From Spirochaetaceae bacterium (GTDB taxonomy: Bacteria > Spirochaetota > Spirochaetia > Treponematales > Breznakiellaceae), in the NCBI GenBank assembly GCA_031275595.1, contig JAISOO010000023.1, forward strand, positions 1-6,279: DNA of 6,279 bases. The letters run 5' to 3'. Both the position numbers and the translations under genes were made by a program. This document shows, in pieces, positions 5,962 to 6,279 of this stretch; position 1 is the first letter of the stretch; every line of letters begins with the position of its first letter. Under the pieces are notes generated by a model. It was not told where the DNA came from, did not search any database, and saw only the letters and a list, made by a program, of their open reading frames with translations.

Positions 5962-6279
5962 CTATTCCAGCCCCTTGAGGAGTTCGCTGAGTTCATCGGA
6001 ACTGACCACCGGTTCCGCGGATGGCTTATGTCCCTGGGAGACGGAGCCTTCGATGTTTTTCCGCCGTTCCAGGCTGTTCTTCCGTAAAACCGTGGTTTTA
6101 TCCCGGATTACCGGGAAGCGGACCGCCGAAATAGAGCCGGCGCCCTCTAGAACTTCCGACAAAACCTGGCAAAACTGCCCTTCCGTTTCGGCCAGGTTCT
6201 GAAACTGCTCATCCCGTTCTATGAGGCGTTCGTTTTTCAGGAGGCTTTCCAACAGGAAAGCCAGGGTAGCATCAATAAA
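5962..6279 (-). CDS. Unrecognised protein, C-terminal 105 residues (5'-truncated at window edge)
   Basis: The frame is open to the right edge: nine further codons (FIDATLAFL) precede the TTG at 6252, so that TTG is unlikely to be the real start and the gene begins outside the window. I do not recognise the family. The visible part starts with a likely amphipathic helix rich in Leu and Glu (LLESLLKNERLIERDEQF and beyond). A stretch SISAVRFPVIRDKTTVLRKN that may form beta strands follows. The end is a polar, Ser/Pro-containing linker and an acidic SSDELSELLKGLE tail that looks like a short docking helix. No cysteines of a metal site, no transmembrane segment. It lies 6 bases before rsmD on the same strand and is probably co-transcribed with it. 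The clean frame and tight spacing support a real gene. Confidence 0.65.
   Translation of the reverse strand, partial: FIDATLAFLLESLLKNERLIERDEQFQNLAETEGQFCQVLSEVLEGAGSISAVRFPVIRDKTTVLRKNSLERRKNIEGSVSQGHKPSAEPVVSSDELSELLKGLE

Noticed and set aside
5675..6202. 175-residue + strand open frame opposite rsmD and the unassigned gene
   Set aside because: It crosses two sense genes and their boundary, and its Arg/Ser-rich product shows no domain.
6250..6252. TTG at 6252 as the start of the unassigned gene
   Set aside because: The frame continues open to the window edge with protein-like codons and no ribosome site before the TTG.

Overview
The window reads as chromosomal DNA from a spirochaete, most likely a Treponema of the insect-gut type (T. 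primitia / T. azotonutricium-like). This is an inference from three things: the moderately GC-rich coding style with many CGG, GCC and GGG codons, the divergent 368-residue PRPP synthetase, and the pairing of a small helical protein with a long TPR protein. No rRNA, tRNA or other taxonomic marker is present to prove it. No insertion sequence, phage gene, CRISPR array or structural RNA gene was seen.

Left part, + strand (1-1529). The C-terminal 281 residues of an OppF/DppF-type peptide ABC transporter ATPase run in from the left edge; Walker A lies outside the window. Eleven bases after its stop, behind a strong ribosome binding site, is a 223-residue protein of the L-2-amino-thiazoline-4-carboxylate hydrolase (ATC hydrolase) family. 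The two look co-transcribed, suggesting uptake of a peptide or amino-acid derivative followed by opening of a cysteine-derived ring or related C-N bond. The real substrate is unknown.

Middle (1530-1639). This convergent intergenic gap is the strangest sequence in the window. It holds twelve in-phase degenerate 7-bp units (1543-1626) inside a 106-base stretch with no G on the + strand (1539-1644). It has no intrinsic terminator hairpin and could act as a Rho-type terminator for the rightward transcript.

Right part, - strand (6279 down to 1640). In transcription order: the C-terminal 105 residues of an unrecognised protein; rsmD (16S rRNA m2G966 methyltransferase); an AT-rich gap with a probable promoter; a 115-residue TPR-like small protein; a 385-residue protein made almost wholly of ten TPRs, overlapping the small gene by 8 bases; rlmN (23S rRNA/tRNA m2A methyltransferase), 10 bases later; and prs (PRPP synthetase). 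prs has its own good sigma70-type promoter, whose -35 box lies inside the end of rlmN. The cluster combines RNA methylation (rsmD, rlmN), nucleotide precursor supply (prs) and a probable TPR scaffold. It looks like a housekeeping cluster rather than a mobile or defence island.

I did not find a clear new biological system. The best leads are the G-free heptamer array, the ATC-hydrolase/peptide-transporter pair, and the small TPR-like protein translationally coupled to a ten-TPR protein with a two-TPR super-repeat.
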